A DNA stretch of 64,000 nucleotides from Voacanga thouarsii (Eukaryota > Streptophyta > Magnoliopsida > Gentianales > Apocynaceae). How positions within the stretch are numbered: the stretch's first letter is position 1; every line of letters begins with the position of its first letter. Position numbers and translations under genes: made by a program. The notes under the pieces are model-generated. The model did no database searches. It was not told the origin of the DNA and saw nothing but the letters and a program-made list of their open reading frames with translations. The DNA lies in contig JANUWF010001617.1 in assembly GCA_026120185.1 (NCBI GenBank), positions 1,674,001 through 1,738,000 on the forward strand. Direction: 5' to 3'. Shown in pieces: positions 36,108 through 48,370 of the stretch.

Positions 36108-36300
36108 TAAGAAATTCGTTAAAATTTAAACTTAATTAAATTACTATAATCGAAGGTACAAGGCTTCAAATCTATCAATATTCAATTAGCATCCTTACAA
36201 AAGAATAAGAGGTTCGTTAAGATTAGGTCATTATAGTTTCACTAATGTAGTGAGATATAAGGCTTCAAATCTATTAATGTCCAATACTATACATTAGGTA
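36108..36300. repeat. Imperfect tandem duplication of about 100 bp
   Basis: Two diverged units share TTCGTTAA near their start and AAGGCTTCAAATCTAT near their end (about 36159 and 36259). Origin not recognised. Confidence 0.5.
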
Positions 36301-36325
36301 CACTAACCCATAATATATTCAATTA

Positions 36326-36602
36326 TCCCTCCATCCCATAATATAAGTCGTTAAAAACTACTTTTGTTGTCTTAAATTATAAGTTGTTGGGGACTTTTCA
36401 AAAATGTTTTAAAGCTATTGTTATATTTTTGTCCTTATTTATTATTTTCTTTAACTCTTTCTTTCTCCTCTATTCTCTTATTTCTAAGACATTTAAATAG
36501 AGGTATTTTAAGAGAAAAAAAACGTAAAGTCACCTTATTTTTAAGAATCTTAATATGTGTGAAATTAAATCAAACGATTTATATTATGGGACGGATGGAA
36601 TA
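36326..36602. mobile_element. Stowaway-like MITE
   Basis: About 277 bp with imperfect terminal inverted repeats: left CCATCCCATAATATAAGTCG, right (reverse) CCGTCCCATAATATAAATCG. TA lies at the left boundary and after the right end. AT-rich with no coding capacity, as expected of a Tc1/mariner-derived MITE. A truncated relative in opposite orientation is at 61531-61773. Confidence 0.75.
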
Positions 36603-38227
36603 ATAAATAAGCTCTATGTCCCTAATAAAATTGAAGTTTGGACACTTAATATAAACTTTAAAGTAACTTATCACCCCCATCCATCGTATCAGTAGTACAT
36701 GTCCAAGTCTTCAATTCATTGAATTCTTGATTTCCAGTTGCTGAGGAACCGTTATCCACTCAGTAATCTTGCGTGCAAAGGATGGCTGAGATGCAAAAGG
36801 ACAGCCATAACTATACTAGCGGTCATTTCATTTTTCACAAATCACACAGCAAGCCTACGTTTGGACGGAAGGAACGAAGAGTAGTTGGGTGAGTAGAAAG
36901 GTGAGGGAAGGAGAAAAATGTGTAGAACGCAGAACCTATCGTTCTCAAGAAAAAAAAAAAAAAAGCAATCAAATTGAGTTATAATATAAAATAGTTGCTT
37001 GCATGTGTGAAATTAAAAGGAAGATTCTCTTGGACTAAGTTCAGCAATTCTTGCAATAGATAATTCAATCCAGCCTGCTGCATGTGCGCTGAAAGAGGTT
37101 ACAGTTTTGTTAGGTTTGTACTCATTGAGCCTCACCGGTGGAGCCTCCCGTGGCCACCATGCCATTATCGTGTTCCATTGAAACCGAACAACAGAGTTTT
37201 GGATTACTATCCGAAGCCTAAAAAAGAAGTGTACACAATGCAAGTCCATAAAGGCTGTGCCTGAAAAAGACTGGTATCAACAAATAGCTCAGCTACCAGT
37301 TTGTGGAATTGAACCGACCACTTGCTCTAAGTTTATGTTTGGGGAGGGGGAGAGGCACATTTATTTTTACCAATGAAGTAGCATTTATTTTTATTTTATT
37401 TGGTATTAAGGGAATAAGAGGTCGAATGAGAGAAAAGAAGAGAAATAATAATTAATTTAATTTATTATTTATTATCTATTTTATTAAAATTTTTAATGTT
37501 AAACATGAGTTAATATTGTCATTATTATTCTTACTTTATTTTTTTATCCCTCCAAATTGAGAGGGAAGGAATACTGATAGGTAAGGAAAGTGATACCTTC
37601 TCTTGAGTTACTTCCCTTCAGCATATACATTCAACTAAACAAAGTAAATGTACTATTTACCTTCATGTTTACTCCACCTCCTCAATTACTTCAATAAAAT
37701 AGTCTAACTAAATATAGTCTAAGTCATCTAAGAGATAAAATTATCCTAAACTAAGGTAATGCGTTACGACTCACAAGAATTTTTCTGAGTTGGTTTTATC
37801 TTAAATTATATTCAAGTTAAGTTAAGTTAAGTTAAATTTTGAGATAATCAAATATATTTTTAGATAAGAAGAAATTTATTATATGTAAATTTAAAATGGG
37901 GCCTCCTGTTTAAGTTGTAGCTAATCGGTTGAGTTCTTATTCATTCCTCCTTCAAAGAGCAAAAATATGAAAATGCATCTAGTTAGCATTTTGTCCATGA
38001 ATACCATTTATTTTCTTTTTAAATAATTGTAACTTTGTAGGAGCCCATGCTATTACTTTTGTTACTAAAATAATATAAGCGTTACATGTCTAAGCTCTAT
38101 TCTATTGAAATAAATATATGAAAAACACTACTTTTTTCTTTTAATACTAAAAAATAGTTATAATATTAAAATTAAAACCTTTTTTTAACTAAATAATGTA
38201 TAAAAAAATAAAAAAAAACACGCTTTG
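36603..38227. other. Intergenic DNA with one unexplained coding-like stretch
   Basis: Mostly AT-rich. 37013-37249 on the minus strand is an open frame of 78 codons with markedly higher GC content than its surroundings; its second half (MAWWPREAPPVRLNEYKP and WIELSIARIAELSP) looks protein-like, but I do not recognise a family. It has no visible partner exons. No promoter or other gene is evident; an A-run lies at 36950-36964. Confidence 0.4.
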
Positions 38228-38523
38228 TGTTATTAAATTTTGGGTAGTGTTAGAATAAAATCTACACACTACACACTAAAAAAACTCTAACTATTCTGTA
38301 CATAAGAATTTCTTCAAATTTCTCTATTTCTTTTCTCTCACAATTCTTTCACAAAAAATGATGGTACATTTCAAGTTTAGAAAATAGCTATATTTATAAA
38401 ACTCTTATTTAGTGGAATACATCATCTTCCACTAATATAAATTAGTGGTATCTCCACTAAATGGTGGACATCCATATAATCTATAATTAGTAGAGCTTCT
38501 ACTAATTCAACATATTTACAACA
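38228..38523 (-). repeat. 3' LTR of element B
   Basis: Pair of 49547-49860; 296 bp. Slightly shorter because of small deletions in the part beginning the LTR. Shares the CCACTAAAT/ATTAGTGG-type repeats with element A LTRs. Confidence 0.88.
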
Positions 38524-38649
38524 CTCCCGCTTGGATGTCCATTATATAAAGAATATGCCTCGTTAAAACCTTATTAGATAAAAATCCAATGGGAAAAAAA
38601 ATCTAGTAAAGGAAAAAGAATACACTATTCTATATGTCTGTTTATTACT

Positions 38650-40425
38650 CTCCCTGATGAAATAATTCCTTTAAATATTTTAACCGACGCATACAGATTT
38701 TATATCTCAACTTTTTAAATGTTGCAATCGGTAAAGTCTTTGTAAAAATATCTACGACGTTGTCACATGACCAAATTTGTAGCATATCAATTTTACATTT
38801 CTTCTGAAGTTCATGAGTAAAGAAGAATTTTGGTGAAATATGTTTTGTCCGATCTCCTTTAATATATCATCCTCGTAATTGAGCTATGCAAGTTACATTG
38901 TTTTCATAAAGCATAGTTGGAATATCTCTGAGAGATGATAATTCACAACTTTCTCGAATATAATGAATCATTGATCTTAACCATACACATTCTCGACTTG
39001 CTTCATGAATGGCTATAATTTCAGCATGATTTGAAGAAGTAGTTGCTATAGATTATTTTGTAGAACGCCATGATATAGCAGTATTTTCACATGTAAATAG
39101 ATAGCTCGTTTGAGAACGTGCTTTATGTGGATCAGATAAATAACCAGCATATGTATAACCTATCAATGTTGGACTAGTTTTATTTGAATAAAATAATCCG
39201 AAATCAATTGTACCTTGGAGATATCAAAGAACTTATTTAATTCCATTCCAATGTCGTCGTGTTGATAAAAAACTAAATCTTGCTAATAACTTGACAGCAA
39301 AGACAATATCAGGTCGTATATTATTAGTAAGATACATCAATGCACCAACTGCACTGAGATATGGTACTTCAGGACCAAGGAGTTCTTCATCATCTTCTTG
39401 AGGTCGGAAATGATCTTTATTCACATCTAATGACTGGACGATTATTGAAATACTCAATGGATGTGCTTTGTTCATGTAATATCTTTTTAAAATTTTTGCT
39501 GTATATATTGATTGATGAAAATGTTTCACTTTTCAGATGTTCAATTTGTAAACCAAGGCAAAATTTAGTTTCACCAAAATCCTTGATTTCGAATTCTCTT
39601 TTTAAATAATCAATTGTTTCTTGGAGCTCTTCAAGAGTTCCAATAAGATTAATATCATCAACATATATAGCTAATATCACAAATTTAGAACCATATTTCT
39701 TAATAAAAACACATGGACATACCTGGTCATTGTTAAATCCCACTTTCAATAAATATTCACTAAGACGATTGAACCACATGCGCCCAAATTACTTCAAGCC
39801 ATATAATAATTTCTGCAACTTAATGGAGTAATTTTCACGAGGATAATGTTTATATGCTTCAAGCATGCGAAATCCTTTGCGGATTTTCATGCAAATATCA
39901 TTTTCTAAATTTTCATACAAGTAAGTAGTGACAACATCTAATAGGCCCATGTATATCTTTTCATGTACTGCCAAATTGATAAGATATCGGAGTGTAATAG
40001 CATCAATAATAGAAGAATAAGTTTCATTATAATCAATACTTGGTCTTTGTGAAAAATCTTGGGCTACTAACCGTGCTTTATAGCGTATGATTTTATTATT
40101 TTCATTACGCTTTCGCACAAATATCCATTTGTAGTCAACAGGTTTTACACCTTCTGGTGTTCAGACTGCAAGTCCGAAAACTTTACGTTTTGTCAGTGCA
40201 TTTAACTCCGATTGAATTGCATCTTTCCATTATAGCCAATCTTTTCTATGCCGACATTTATCAACTGATATTAGTTCAGGATCATCATTATCCTATATAA
40301 CATCAAGAGATATATTGTATGCAAACATATTATCAATAATTATTTTTATCCGATTCCAACTTCTACCGGAAGTGGTATAATTGATAGAAATTTTAATGTT
40401 ACTTTCATCAACTTCTGGTTTTTTG
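38650..40425 (-). pseudogene. Copia RT and RNase H of element B, broken
   Basis: Minus strand. RT pieces are 39789-40118 (YKARLVAQDFSQRP), 39417-39779 (active-site YVDDINLIG intact) and 39233-39529 (VPYLSAVGALMYLTNNIRPDI), with frame changes between them. RNase H from about 39230 down to 38690 is a string of stops with recognisable pieces (SNHAEI, KHISPKFFFTHELQKK in frames). The linker upstream reaches the nested element at 40425. Confidence 0.88.
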
Positions 40426-41853
40426 TGATAGGGGCTAAATTAGTCATATTTTGCCTAGTTATTTGAGGCTCTTTTATAAGACATTTTGTGCAATAACTAG
40501 TCATATTCTTTCACATTTGAGATTTTACCCTTGGAAATGTATTTTGTTCATTATTTTAGATTTTTGGGTAAAACGAAGCAAAACCGTCGCGAAACAGAGC
40601 AGAGGCGGCGCCGGCTGTAAGGCTGGAACCGGCATCGGTTGAATTCTCGAACTTATGCGCAAATTTTGGAGAAAAATTGGCGAACAAGTAGAGAAGCATA
40701 ACACAGATGGCGCCGGCTCCGAAGGACTAAGGCGGCGCCGGCTGTGTTCTGTCCTTGAGGCGGTGCTACGATTTTTCTACGTATTTTTGGAAACCTGGGG
40801 AGTTTTAGTATCTTCCAACTTTTACTCGGCCAAGAACTTTGTACCTACGAGTTTATGTACTTCTTAAGCCTAAAAATAGATGAAAAACACAAGGAAAAAT
40901 GGGAGAATTCATTATTCATCATAGAAAATCACTCAATCCTAGGAGGAATTCTTCAATACAAGGAGGGTTGTACAAGAAGGTCTTTAAAGGAAGAAGAATG
41001 AGGCTTGTCTATGAGTGCTTTCTTTTACTTTGTTTTCTTTTCTTGACAATGATGTTTTAATTGTTTTATTGTAATTTGACATTAGTTTAGACGTTCATGG
41101 TATTTAGAATTATTTGATCTTTTGATTAATTAGTTGTTATTCTTGGTATTTAATTACTTGGGTTGATTGCAAGATTAATTGATTGTGCCGTTAACTTGTT
41201 TGAGAATATGGTTGATGGTTTAAATTGATTGATTTCATATTTGTTGCCTTTTAACTTGCCTGAAAATTGGGTTAATTGTAAGAACAGAGTAATTAAAGAT
41301 TAATTAATGTCTGTTAGAATGTGGATTCAATTGGTTAATTTCATGGGTTAAGTTTGCCTGAGAATGGGACTTAATCAAAGAATTGTGTTTAATGCATCTT
41401 TTGGGTAAGATTGGTTGAGATAGAGTATGTGATACTAAGTTACCTAGAAGATAGGGATTCATGGATTGAGAAAGAAGTGAGTCTATTTTAATTCTTCATG
41501 ATATCAAGAGAATAATTAGTTATGATAGAAGTTGGGTACTTTAAGATCATGGTGGTCCAATCAATGATTTGAATTACATAAATCTACATCCTTGGCATGT
41601 ATATATTTTTGTTTTTATTTTATTTTATTTTATTTTATTTCAATTTTGTTTTATCGAGTCGGTTAAACAATGAAAGAAAGGTAATTAATGTCTACTTATT
41701 CCTTGAGGATCGACATTCTTTTGAACCATATGCTCAGTTAATGATGAGTATGATTGCTCATATGTGTGATTTGAGTTTAACGTTTTAATTTAAACTTGAT
41801 TGAGAATGTGCTTAGTTTTTGTATGATTTTTATACCCAAGTCCGGACACATGA
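40426..41853 (+). repeat. 5' LTR of the pol-less element
   Basis: 1428 bp. Contains GC-rich copies of GGCGCCGGCT near 40605, 40710 and 40733, standing out from the AT-rich rest. Compared by eye with the right LTR over the first 345 bp, about 25 sites differ (about 7%). Confidence 0.9.
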
Positions 41854-41859
41854 AATTTT

Positions 41860-41878
41860 TGGCGCCGTTGCCGGGGAA
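41860..41878 (+). other. PBS of the pol-less element
   Basis: TGGCGCCGTTGCCGGGGAA, the PBS form known from Athila/Calypso-type gypsy elements, six bases after the LTR. Confidence 0.85.
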
Positions 41879-42474
41879 CAATAGTATGAAAGTTTGGATT
41901 TTGTTGATTTAACCATGTAAATATGTAAATATATATATACATTCCATGTATGAAGAAGTGCCTATGTTGTTGTTTGTATAATTGTATTGTAATTTCGCTA
42001 TATGTTTTAAATATGTAAATAGGTATATACATGTTCATAAATACTAACTTGTCTTTGTATGTTTGTATATATTGTATATTTAGTTATTTAATTTTACTAA
42101 CTTTTTCTTCTTTTAATTTTGTTTTAAATATGAATTTTGGTTATCTAACTTTCTTCTTGTCTTTTATAGGTATAGGCCGTAGAAAGCAGTGAAGCCATTT
42201 TTGTTGTTTGAAACAATTTTTATTTTGGTCGTTTTGTTTTGTTCTTTTTATTATGTCTTCATGAATTAAATTGCATTATTCATCATTATTTCATGTACAT
42301 CATTTTGCTTGCATTCAAAAAAAAAAAAAGAAAAAAAAACATTAGTGTATTGATTGGCAAAATTACAAGCTCGCATTGATGTTCTTAGTGAGTCGTCATT
42401 AATAACATTGGTGAATTTTTTTTATTGCCAATACAAATTCATATGTTTAGTAGCATGAAGAAGCATCTCAACGA

Positions 42475-43013
42475 TTGAGCAACCAAAGAACACAACTAGC
42501 TAAGTTGGTTGAGGATGTCTTAAAGGTCCATATGCTTGAACATGAGAATCTCCCAGGAGAGGAGAGATCCTATGAGGGACAACTATCCAATGTGGGAAGG
42601 GAGGTATTCAATTCTTCTCTATGTGTTAATAATCCTAACCTCTCTTTGTCACATGATTTCTTAGGTTCCTCTCTTTTCTCGGAGAATATGGGTCCAAATA
42701 ATGATGTGTTGAATCTATCATACTTCAAGGAGTTGGATTTTTTAATACTATATCGTAAAAGTTCTTAAAGGATGGTGGTAATCTCTACCCTTCACCCCAT
42801 TCAATGGGAGGTAACGTAGTTTTTGTAGATGTGTTGAAAAGTAAGAATTTATTGATCCCATCCTTAAGAACTCAATTGCTAAGTTTTAAGGGAAATTTTA
42901 ATTGTAAAAATTCTTTCGAAGGGTTAATTGATGATTTCAAAGTTGATGCATTCTTTAGATACCCTGTGCACTCATATGTTGAAAAGATATTTATGTGTCT
43001 AAAGGAATATTAG
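42475..43013 (+). pseudogene. Gag-like remnant of the pol-less element
   Basis: Two open frames, 42475-42768 (97 codons) and 42804-43013 (69 codons), in the place where gag would be. No zinc knuckle, protease or capsid motif is recognised. They may be decayed or captured sequence; the stretch in between has one short gap with stops. A weak third frame at 42995-43216 is AT-driven. Confidence 0.35.
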
Positions 43014-45155
43014 AGAATAAGGTTTATGTGTTTTGCTTTGTTGAGACAAATCGTTTTCATGAACCTTCCATTTTTCAAAATCCTCTATTCATTCTAAAGT
43101 CATCATGCCCATCTTATATTTTGAGCTTTAATTTCTTTTCAAAAGATTTGATGAGGAAGCATGATGAGTGTGAAAATTTTTTGTTTTATTTTATTTTTTT
43201 GAGATTTTTTCTTTAATTTGTTTTCTTTTATTTAGGTATGTTTTTATTTTATTATTATTTTTCTTGTATTTTTATTTGTGTTTTGTTTTACAGGAATAGA
43301 GTCCTCTTGAACAAGCCCTTTCTTTACCTCAAGTTGGATATCTATTAGAGTATTATTGCACTTGGGAAGTACTACTTAAACTTTCTACCCCTTTATTTAT
43401 TTATTTTTTTTTTATCCCTTTGGAGATGCTTTCTTGTGTTTATTTGTTGCCAAGGAGGATATTGTCCAACTTAAGTATGGGGGAGTAGTTTGGTTATATA
43501 CTTTGTCCAAGATTTATCAATTTTATTTTGAGCACAAAGTTTGAAAAATTGGAACGACTCCGGCATGGAAGTATTTTCGTTATTATCTCTTCTCCTTTAT
43601 ATTTTTGGTCCAATGGCATTGTTTATCCCTTGTTATATTTATTTGGCCATTGAGGACAATGTCTAGTTTAAGTGTGGAAGAGTGGTTAGAATGAGAATTT
43701 TTCTATGCTTTATTCTTCTTGAAATTCTTCTTTGAACCTTTGAGCAAAATTTTCAAAATTTTCAAAACTTTTTCGGATTTTTGTTTAACTTTCAAGCTAT
43801 ATTTTTAATACATGTCTTTATGGTGGATTATAGAGCATGTGTTCTAGATCATTTATGACTTATGCATGACTTTTTGCACTCACTTGGACAAAGTAGGTCT
43901 TGACCAAATACTTTGCATTGTTCTTAAACCTGTTTTTTTTTTTTTTCTCTAAAATTCATGGAGCATTCTAAAACTTACTTAAATACCTCTTGAGGCGAAA
44001 TAAGAAAGGCAATCATGATTTAACTTAGGGATGACGGTAATAGGCATTCTTTGGATAGTTTGAGCTTTTCAAGCCTACCTATTTTCATAATATCCATAGT
44101 GCCTATTTTTGAGCCTAAATTGTTGATTTCTTTCATTAAAACCCGTCACAATATTTTGGCCATTGTTTGTGCTGAGAGTTTGCATAATTTTCCAAATCTT
44201 TATACTCTTGAAGGATGAAAGCATATGTATGATGAGAAAGAATGCAGGGATAAAGATCATGACATGTTACTTTCAGTCATAGATCAATTACGAGTGGAGT
44301 TGGGAAAAGAAAGGAAGTAGAATGGAAGAAAGAAGTTAAAAAATTGAGGAAGAAAGAAAAAATTTTTGAGCTGAAAAATGAGAAAGAACAGCAGCAGTGA
44401 AAACAAAAGAGGAGTAAAATAAAAGAAAATTGAAAGAAAAAAAAGAGAAAAAAAAGGAAAAAAGATCACAAAAGGGATGGTGATTGAATTGTAAAAGCTA
44501 AGTTCATATAAAACACTTGACACCATTGTTGGAAAATTGAGTGATCTTGGGAGAAAAATAGTTAATGACAAGAAGAGTGGAAAGAAAAAGAGAACAATGC
44601 AGGATTTACTTGAAGTGCATAAGGTTTGTCATATAAGGTTATGGTTTGATTGATTCTTAGAATAGGAGAGCAAGAAGAGTTGAAAATTATAGATTTATTT
44701 TGGTTACCCTTTTTTTGCTAACTCTTAGTTTTTCTTTGATTTTTGATTTTCCCATATCTTTCGTTTGCTAAACCACATTACAAGTCTTTAGCCTTACATT
44801 ACAAGTTTAAAAGTCCTACCTAATCTAAGTAGAATCATGATATGTCTCGAATTAGTGGAGAGAGTGTTTGAAAAGTAAGCATATGGAATGCATATTCTTT
44901 TTGAACTAAATTATTTCCAATGGTTTGAGAATATTGTGAAGTATTAAGATGGTTCTATTAAGTCATTTATCACTACACAAGTCTTGCATTGGTTGTGAAA
45001 GATTTAGTATCATATGTTTTATGTTCATGAATGAAGAAAGCATTGAAGATATGGTTTTGGAATTAATTGAGTGACTTGATTGAAACCTTGTATTTTTCCT
45101 ACTTGTTCTTGATACTTTGCTTGATGACAAGCAAAGAGTTAAGTGTGGGGGAATA
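43014..45155 (+). other. Non-coding interior and PPT of the pol-less element
   Basis: No protein-coding signal. Three copies of a PPT-like motif occur: AAGTATGGGGGAG near 43474, AAGTGTGGAAGAG near 43669 and AAGTGTGGGGGAATA at 45141-45155 right before the 3' LTR. The first two are each preceded by a phrase like ATTGTCCAACTT or AATGTCTAGTTT. 44340-44470 is a long A/G-rich tract. Confidence 0.65.
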
Positions 45156-46583
45156 TGATAGGGGCTAAATTAGTCATACTTTGCCTAGTTATTTGAGACT
45201 CTTTTATAAGACATTTTGTGCAATAACTAGTCATATTCTTTCATATTTGAGATTTTACTATTGGAAAGGTATTTTGTTCATTATTTCAGATTTTTGGGTA
45301 AAACGAAGCAAAACCGTCGCGAAACAGAGTAGAGGCAGCCCCGGCTATAAGGCTGGAACCGGCATCGGTTGAATTCTGGAACTTATGCACAAAATTTGGA
45401 GAAAAATCGGCGAACAAGTGGAGAAGCAAAACACAGGTGGCGCCGGCTCCGAAAGACCAAGGCGGCGCCGGCTGTATTCTGTCCTTGAGGTGGTGCTGCG
45501 ATTTTTCTACGCGTTTTTTGAAATCTGAGGAGTTTTAGTATCTTCCAACTTCGATTCGGCCAAGAACTTTGTACCTACGAGTTTAGGTACTTCTTAAGCC
45601 TATAAATAGATGTAAAACACAAGGAAAAAGTGGAGAATTTATTATTCATCATAGAAAATCACTCAATCCTAGGAGGAATTTTTCAATACAAGAAGAGTTG
45701 TACAAGAAGTTCTTCAAAGGAAGAAGAAGGAGGCTTGTCTATGAGTGCTTTCTTGTACTTTGTTTTCTTTTCTTGACAATAATGTTTTAATTGTTTTATT
45801 ATAATTTGACATTGGTTTAGATGTTCATGGTATTTAAAGTTATTTAATCTTTTGATTAACTGATTGTTATTCTTGGTATTTAATTACTTGGGTTGATTGC
45901 GAGATTAATTGATTGTGTCGTTAATTTACTTGAGAATATGGTTGATGGTTTAAATTGATTGATTTCATATTTGTTGCCTTTTAACTTGCCTGAAAATGGG
46001 GTTAATTGCAAGAACAGAGTAATTAAAGGTTAATTGATGTCTGCCAAAATATGGATTCAATTGGTTAATTTCATGGGTTAAGTTTGCCTGAGAATGGGAC
46101 TTAATCAAAGAATTGTGTTTAATGCATCTTTTGGGTAAGACTGGTTGAGACAAAGTATGTGATACTAAGTTACCTAGAAGATAGGGATTCATGAATTGAT
46201 AAAGAAGTGAGTCTATTTTAATTCTTCATGATACCAAGAGAATAATTAGTTATGATAGAGGTTGGGTACTTTAAGATCATGGTTGTCTAATCAATGGTTT
46301 GAATTACATAAATCTACATCCTTGACATGTATATATTTTTGTTTTTATTTTATTTTCTTTTATTTTATTTCGATTTTGTTTTATCAAGTCGGTAAAACAA
46401 TGAAAGAAAGGTAATTAATGTCTACTTGTTCCTTGAGGATCGACACTCGTTTGAACCCTATGCTCAGTTAATGATGAGTATGCTTGCTTATATGTGTGAT
46501 TTAGGTTTAACGTTTTAATTTAAACTTGAGTGGGAATGTACTTAGTTTTTATATGATTTTTATACCTAAATCCGGACATATCA
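45156..46583 (+). repeat. 3' LTR of the pol-less element
   Basis: 1428 bp, pair of 40426-41853; retains the undamaged TATCA end. Confidence 0.9.
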
Positions 46584-48318
46584 CTTTGTCATCAATTCTC
46601 TATTGATCTTTATCATTAATTTCTTCAATATGATCATTTGGATCATTTAATTCTCTTTTCTTTCGAGGATTTTTATCTTTAGTACTAAGAGGTCGGCCAC
46701 GCTTCTAACGTGCTTTTGATTCAGCAGCTATAGGTATAATATTTTGTTATGCTAAAACTTCAATTCGAATAGGAGCATTTATAGTTGGAATATGTGATTT
46801 TGTAACTCTTTTGGAGTCAATAAAAGCATCTGAAATTTGATTTATAATATTTTGTAAATGAATTATCTTTTGAATTTTAAGTTCACATGCGCTTGTGCGC
46901 AGATCAAGATAATTTAATGATGTTGTCCAAGCAAGATCTTTCTTATGTTGTTTATGTTCTCCCCCTAATTTAGGGAATAATGATTCATCAAAATGACAAT
47001 CAGCAAATCTTGTTGTGAATACATTTCCTTTTAGGGGTTCAACATACCTGATAATAGAGGAAGAATCATATCCAATGTATATCCCCTTTCTTCTTTGATG
47101 ACCCATCTTTGTCCGTTAGTTTGGTGCAATTGGAACATATATAGCACACCCAAAAATTATTAAATGGACAATATTTGGTTCTAAACCAAAAGCCAATTGC
47201 AAATGAGAAAATTTATGATAACTAGTGGCCTTATACGTATAAATGCTGCAGTATATAAAATAGTGTGTCCCCAGACAGATGTTGGGAGATTTATTTTCAT
47301 TAATAATGGTCTAGTAATTAATTGTAATCTTTTAATAAAGATTCAGCAAGACCATTTTATGTATGAACATGAGTTACAGAATGTTCAACATTAATCCCAA
47401 TTGACATACAATATACATCAAAAGTATGTGATGAAAATTCACCAACATTATCCAAACGGATATTTTTAATGTGATGGTCAGGAAATTGTGCTCGTAATTT
47501 AATTATTTGAGCAAGTAATCTCGCAAACGTTAGGTTGCAAGTAGATAATAAACACACATGTGACCATCGAGATGATGCATCAATTAAGACCATAAAATAT
47601 TTGAACGGTCCACATGGTGGATTAATAGGTCCACAAATGTCTCTGTAAATTCGTTCAATAAATATAGAACTTTCAACTCCTACTTTTACTGGTAATAGTC
47701 TAACAATTAATTTTCCTAGGGAACATGCAGCACATGAGAATTTTTCTAATGTCAATATCTTTTTATTTTTTAAGGGATGACCATGTGTATTCTCAATTAT
47801 TCTTCTTATCATGGTAGATCCCGGATGACCAAACCGATCATGCCAAATGCTAAAAGTAGTAGAATCAGTAAACTTCTGATTTACGAGATGATGAATTTCA
47901 ATTGTATGTATTTTTGCAAAATATAGGCCAGTAAAAAAGACGGTAGTTTTTCTAATACAGATTTCTTACCCAAATTAATTTGAGTAATATAAAAATGCTC
48001 AATACCATTTTCCTCATTTGTTTCAATATGATACCCATTTCTGCGGATATCTTTAAAACTCAATAAATTTCTTCTGAATTTTGAGAAAAATAGTGTCTTA
48101 TCAATAGTAATTGTTGTTCCTTCAGGCAACAATATACTAACTCTTTCGGAGCCTTCAATCACATTTATACTACCGTTTATAATATAAATATTTATTTCTC
48201 CCATTTCGAGATAAGAAAAATATTTCTCATTTTTGAGTATGGTGTGTGTAGTTTCACTATCAATAATACAAACATCATCATTAACAACAGCCATCTGAAC
48301 AAAAAAATATATATGCAA
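46584..48318 (-). pseudogene. Copia protease and integrase of element B, broken
   Basis: Minus strand. Protease 47881-48318 has the active site changed (IIDSETTHTIL in place of DSGTT: Gly to Glu). Integrase core 47357-47812 has IRRIIENTHGHPLKNK, CAACSLGK and LIDASSRWSHV. The C-terminal part is 46747-47106 (GHQRRKGIYIGYDSSSIIRYVEP). Breaks lie near 47870, 47350 and 47110. It stops where the nested element begins at 46583. Confidence 0.88.
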
Positions 48319-48370
48319 ACGTAAATATTATTAAAATATAATGACAATTCAAAAATATTAGAGTGAGGCA

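Larger units (their letters stand above)
40426..46583 (+). mobile_element. Non-autonomous LTR element without pol (LARD-like), nested in element B
   Basis: 6158 bp. Both LTRs are exactly 1428 bp (40426-41853 and 45156-46583), start TGATAGGGG and end with TATCA (mutated to CATGA in the left copy). Target duplication is TTTTG / CTTTG; element A, which has no insertion here, reads CTTTG on the same strand, so the left copy mutated. PBS TGGCGCCGTTGCCGGGGAAC (41860 on) and a PPT before the right LTR give plus orientation. The 3.3-kb interior has no protease, RT, RNase H or integrase. The PBS form is that of Athila-like gypsy elements, so a gypsy parent is likely. Confidence 0.9.

Noticed and set aside
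37265..37330. tRNA-like boxes (TAGCTCAGCTACCAG and, reversed, GGTTCAATTCC)
   Set aside because: The A-box-like and B-box-like motifs are on opposite strands and no cloverleaf with an anticodon arm can be drawn.
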